Assembly (NCBI GenBank): GCA_024803745.1
Contig: JANJXV010000004.1
Span: 49,175,858-49,239,857, forward strand
Direction: 5' to 3'
DNA from: Megascapheus bottae
Lineage: Eukaryota; Chordata; Mammalia; Rodentia; Geomyidae
DNA length: 64,000 nt
The position numbers were made by a program, and so were the translations under genes. Below are positions 59,742 through 64,000 of the stretch, piece after piece (position 1 is the stretch's first letter; every line of letters starts with the position of its first letter). The notes below the pieces were generated by a model. It made no database searches and was not told the origin of the DNA. It worked only from the letters and a program-made list of their open reading frames with translations.

Positions 59742-59765
59742 ATATATATATATATATATATATAT
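59742..59765. repeat. (AT)n microsatellite
   Basis: Twelve uninterrupted AT dinucleotides. Confidence 0.95.
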
Positions 59766-61740
59766 GCTTCAAAATTTCAAGTGTAAATGGTAATCTCAGG
59801 TCAAGTACTCACATCTTTGCCACTATATCAAACATAATATTGGAGTACAAAGATTACTTATAAAGATCATATTTGGTTTTTGGTAATTATAATTCTACAG
59901 CCAGGATTTGGCTTCTGTGAAATTCTACTAATTTTTTCTATGTCATGTTAATCTGTATGTCTTGTAATTTATTTTAGTGACTCTTCTGAGGATGAGCCAA
60001 TCTATTTTTGAGTATCCAATGATAGAGAAATAATTTACTATAGTCATTAAAAAGTAGCGCTTATCATTATTTAGGCATTTTCTTAGAATTCTGGATATGA
60101 AAAATATGAATAGATTCTGGCAAATGGAGGAGGAGCCTTTTCAAATCCAGGTTCATAAGTTTATTTGATGTTATTATACCTATATTTGAGGGAAGCAAAG
60201 AACATTATTGGAAAGAATATCTTGCAAATTCTATCTCAGGAAATCCTTCTTCAAAGGACTAAATTTTAGAACTATCTCCTTAAAAATAGTCTGGCTCTCC
60301 CAGCAAGAAGGTAATCTAAAATCTTTTGGAGAACTTCCCTCTCAAGCCCCTGATGCTTGGAGCAGGAAAGACAAAGAGACACTGAACAGAAACTTTTAAA
60401 AGTATTAGGTATTAATTTCCTTAGGGTTTTTTTTTTACTGGCTTTAGTGTTAGCTATGTTTTTAGGAATGTTCTAGGAGTGAAGAATGGAAATGAAGTAT
60501 AGAACCTCCCCCTTTTTCTTTACCATTGTCAGTCAATGAAAGAAAACTTGTTGTCAACAGACATCATCTTTGATATCCAGTCATCCAGGTTCAGATAGAG
60601 ATTGATTCATGATGGAACTGTTGTCACATGATTAACCTCCCCTTTCACACCATATTATAACTGTGGGAAGGGGGAATATTTTAGTTTTAGAGTGTAGATA
60701 TTACATTCTTGTGATAAAGATTCCCATGAAAACAAAACTCTGTAACAACAGTAATTCATGAATGAGGAATAAATTGTAAAGTTAAAAAATCACTATTTAA
60801 CATTGAATTTTAGAAACTGATTTCCATCTTTAAATTTGAATTAATTACAAATTTTATTTGCAATTTCAAAACCTGAAAAAGTATTTATCTCATATTTAAT
60901 AAGAGCCATTTATTTTTCACAATTAACTAGTTTGATTATGTTTAATCTAAAATTTATTTTTTCTTAATATCTTTTTGTAATTTTAGAGATTAGATGCAAT
61001 ATATCATTCTAAATTATTGCTTTTAATGTTTTTAACATGTATTAACATAAAAAATGCTTCTAATATTATACAAATTTTTTGATTAAATGTTTCTTATCTG
61101 TTACTCAAATTTTAGAAAATTGGAATTTAGTTTCTCTTTTACAGTCATTAGATAGCTTTTGAGCTAAGTAAAATTGACTAAATTGAAGATATTGTACTTA
61201 AATTACAATTACACTCATGCTGTAAGAGTCAGCTGAAGCATAATTATTTCATTTAGTTTTATTATAATTAGAAATGCAATAGATGAATATAATTTATTTT
61301 AAGGAGTAGTATGAATTCAATGTCATTTATATATGTAATAGCATTGTTCTTTTTTTAAAAAAAATTAAAGACAGTCTAATCCCTATATCATAGTTTGAAA
61401 AAAGTAGTAGGAATTTTAGATACTCTCCAAAGAAAGAATTATTTTTAAGTTCCCAAGGAAGGTAATGTAATACCCAGAGTCTGGAATTTCATTGTATTTA
61501 CAAAAAGGATGTCAACTTTGTGCTATTTATTGCTTTAGGTAGACATTTTGCCAACACTTCTGAAAAATTGGTTAATTCCATCCCTGTGATCACGTATCTA
61601 TTTTACTCTAGAAATGAATCTCGGGATTTCAGAAAAATTTTTGACCTTCACCATTACCTCCTAGGTGCAGGATACAAAGCAGTTTTCGAATCATCTATGA
61701 AACACTGCTTACACATACCACTTCAGAGCCACAGAAGCTA
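59766..61740. other. AT-rich DNA without recognised features
   Basis: No gene or repeat seen. 60780-61350 is extremely AT-rich with many TAATT/ATTA words (see findings). Confidence 0.4.
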
Positions 61741-62430
61741 AGGATTTTGTGTCACCCTTTCTACCAACTTCTCTCCTGGAGGTTTCTTTGTGTGACACTC
61801 TTTCTGTGGTACAAAGCTCGGTAAACCCCACCCAGCATAATCTTGGAAAGGATTAAGTTCACAGCCTCCTGACATACGGGTACAGTCACAGAAAACCAAC
61901 CCTGACTGCTGGAGACTCCTCAGACTGCAGTTCGTATCACCCAGGCAAAGCCTTAAAAAAAAAAATCTTGATAAATGATGAGGACTTTCCTAAAATTTTA
62001 ACCTCCCCAAGGTGACTGACGTGCCTGAATTCTTAGCAGTAGGGGCAGAAACTTGTATTAGAGGGTATTGGACCTACCAGACCTGTACCATGAATTTGTG
62101 AGACTCCTATCTGACCATAGGCCCCACCACCTCAATCTTCCTTTACTGGATATCTTGTGTCTCCTCCTGACTCTCTTCAATTCACCTGGACATCCCTCTT
62201 CATTTCACCTTCAGAGTTGATCTTGTTTGTTGAGATTATTTTTTCTCTGTGCCTTCTTTATTAGCCTCTTGGCTCAGTTTCCTAACAGCATTAAGTGTAT
62301 TGGAAAGTGCAAGTTGTTTTGGGCCATGTGTCTGCTCGAAGTCACAAGCTCTCTAAAAAAGGCTCCTGATTCAATCTGTCAAAAAAAGAAATGTAAAACT
62401 TTTCAAAATTATATTGATCCATTAAGAGGC
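61741..62430. other. GC-richer block of unknown origin
   Basis: Composition shifts toward G+C relative to both sides, with an internal A run at 61953-61963. It may be an old LTR-type repeat. I recognise neither a family nor a coding signal. Confidence 0.3.
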
Positions 62431-62557
62431 TAGTATTTTCCTTTTGATAAAAGTTATGTCATAGACCATGACTTTAAGGTGAAAATAGAAAATTTAAAAT
62501 GTATTGATTGATAGGGAATGTATTAGAACACTTTAGCATGTATGATTAATAGAATCT

Positions 62558-62955
62558 TTTTTTTTTGTCAGTCATGGAGCTTGAACTCTGGGCCTGGGCA
62601 TTGTTCTTAAGCTCTTCAACTCAAGGCTACCGCCCTACCATGGAGCCAAAACCTCACCTCCCGTTTATTTTTTTTTTAAGAAATATGAAAAGTTTGACAC
62701 ATTTATTGCCTTATAAATGTCTCTAAACTCCATTTTTAACTTAAATTTTATTGTAAATGTAATGTACAGAGACGGGATACAGTTACATAAGTAAGGAAAT
62801 GAGTACATTTCTTTTTTCTTCACTTCCTGTTTTCTAATGATTAATTGGCGATAAGAGTCTCACTGGCTTTGTAGTTTCCAGGCTGTCTTTGAACCGCAAT
62901 CCTCAGATCTTAGCCTCCTGAGAATTATAGACATGAGACACCTTGCTTGGCTAAA
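62558..62955 (-). mobile_element. Dimeric SINE split by a nested L1 fragment
   Basis: 62558-62666 is the reverse right arm ('gagcttgaactctgggcctg'). 62821-62955 is the reverse junction and 7SL-like arm ('ctaatgattaattggcgata', 'gccctcctgagaat'-like end). Between them lies an insertion whose flanks repeat the same 12 SINE bases. Confidence 0.88.
62667..62820 (-). mobile_element. LINE-1 3' end (second subfamily) nested in a SINE
   Basis: cacctcccgttt at 62655-62666 and cacttcctgttt at 62821-62832 are the target repeats (two C/T differences). A T run at 62668-62677 is the A tail. 62745-62820 matches the 3' end of the second L1 subfamily. 62678-62744 matches nothing else in the window. Confidence 0.82.
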
Positions 62956-63642
62956 ATAATCTTATGTTGAATGATATTTTTGATCTACATTAAAATAATT
63001 ATTTTCATTACTAGTCAAGTTGTAAGAGCAGCATTCTTGGGTTCTATTCCATATAATTATAATTTACATTTTTCCAGGTACATTATACATAATATTTCTG
63101 CCTCTAATTTTGAGTGTCCAAGTCAAGAATAATTTTTTGTTTATAAATATGGAAACTGCATCTTAGCATGATTAAAAACATCTGTGTGCATTAAATTATT
63201 TATTCATGCATACTTAAATCATATATTTATACATTATTTTTAAAGGTTTAAATTTTACACAACATTCATACAAATTTATGCAGACAAGAATATTTTAATA
63301 CTGCAGTCAAGTTAGGCTAATTATCATATTTATTATCTCAAATATTTATAATTTTCTTGTGTTAGGAACATTGAGACTCCTATGTGCCAACACTATGAAA
63401 TATATATTTTTAAATGTTTGATTATATAATTGTATTAATGGTAAAGGGTCAGTTACTTAAGATTCCTGACAATGGTCTAAATCTGGAAAATATCAATGTA
63501 AATTATCAAGAGAAACATTCTCTTAAATCTGTGATGGTAAAACACATTTGTATGATATAAAAAATCCAAAATGAAGTATCAATTCAGAAAAAATAGGCTT
63601 AAATAAGTTTGATCTTTTGAATCTAAAAAGAATCTCAATAGC
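62956..63642. other. Unannotated AT-rich DNA
   Basis: No recognised feature. Confidence 0.4.
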
Positions 63643-63652
63643 CTCCATATTA

Positions 63653-63874
63653 CATTTTTTTCTTCCAGTCCTAGAACTTGAACTCAGGTCCTGGGTGCTG
63701 TGTCTGAGCCTCTTTGTACTCAAGGATAGTACTCTACCATTTGAGCCTCAGAGTCACTTTCAGCTTTTCTTTTTGCTGAGTAGTGTATTGGAAATAAGGG
63801 TCTCATGAACTTTCCTTCCAGAGCTGGCAGTCTCTTGAGTAGCTAGGATTATAGGCATGAAACTCTGGCACCAG
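63653..63874 (-). mobile_element. Dimeric SINE (7SL-like + tRNA-like arms)
   Basis: Reverse dimer: 'gaacttgaactcaggtcctg', 'taccatttgagcctcagagt', 'aggattataggcatgaaact'. Flanks ctccatattac (63643) and ctccacatataac (63875) are similar and may be a decayed TSD. Confidence 0.88.
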
Positions 63875-64000
63875 CTCCACATATAACTTTGATGAAAAAA
63901 CGATGCTCATATACTAATGAGCAATAAAACACAACATTGTATTATTCTTTTCTCTTTTCATTCTTTGATCCTGTTAAGGTTTAAGAGATTTGGAGAGTGA
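63875..64000. other. Unannotated DNA to the window end
   Basis: No recognised feature. Confidence 0.4.

Noticed and set aside
1..64000. CRISPR array, operon or prokaryotic system
   Set aside because: No spaced direct repeats, Shine-Dalgarno-led gene runs or dense coding; content is mammalian repeats.
1..64000. Functional tRNA genes
   Set aside because: tRNA-like A/B boxes occur only inside SINE arms with tails and TSDs; no full cloverleaf recognised.

Overview
This window looks like a stretch of AT-rich, gene-poor mammalian nuclear DNA, most likely from a rodent. The evidence is wall-to-wall interspersed repeats: LINE-1 copies of several ages, 7SL/tRNA-derived dimeric SINEs, a MIR remnant and CpG-poor, microsatellite-rich DNA. 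SINEs combining an ID-like (tRNA-Ala-type) left arm with a second arm point to Geomyoidea (pocket mice, kangaroo rats, gophers), where an ID-like dimer has been described. That species-level guess is inference. I recognise no exon of a cellular protein-coding gene. Almost every short open frame lies in a repeat or in low-complexity DNA.

Layout. 0-8 kb: a SINE arm, a 5'-truncated L1 3' end with a 12-bp target-site duplication (TSD), AT/CA/GA microsatellites and a polypyrimidine tract beside a SINE. 8-12 kb: several L1 3' ends from at least three subfamilies. 12.2-17.95 kb: the dominant feature, a structurally full-length L1 bounded by an 11-bp perfect TSD, with ORF1 and ORF2 in the normal order. 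It is dead: many frameshifts and stops, endonuclease E43R and D145E, and reverse transcriptase FADD changed to FAND. 18-27 kb: older L1 pieces, SINEs, a TG microsatellite and an old mammalian repeat. 27.9-30.2 kb: a 2.3-kb minus-strand L1 with a 16-bp TSD. 30-41 kb: SINEs, an ancient L1, a TSD-flanked L1 3' end inserted in a purine-rich repeat, and a TATAC-rich tract. 41.5-46.7 kb: the densest insertion cluster, with nested SINEs, an L1 3' end, a truncated 5S rRNA retropseudogene with its own TSD, and a CpG-rich solo gammaretrovirus-like LTR. 49-50.2 kb: a SINE and an L1 with a 5' inversion. 50-64 kb: mostly non-repetitive DNA with a MIR, B1-type SINEs, an ancient L1 and a SINE split by a nested L1 fragment.

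The elements do not form a pathway. They record successive L1-driven events: L1s moved themselves and supplied the machinery that probably inserted the SINEs and the 5S copy, all leaving TSDs. I found no CRISPR array, operon, tRNA gene or previously undescribed gene system. The most informative observations are the tailless 5S retropseudogene, the second arm shared between two SINE families, the twin-primed L1, the nested L1 fragment with possible 3' transduction, and the compact L1 5' region.
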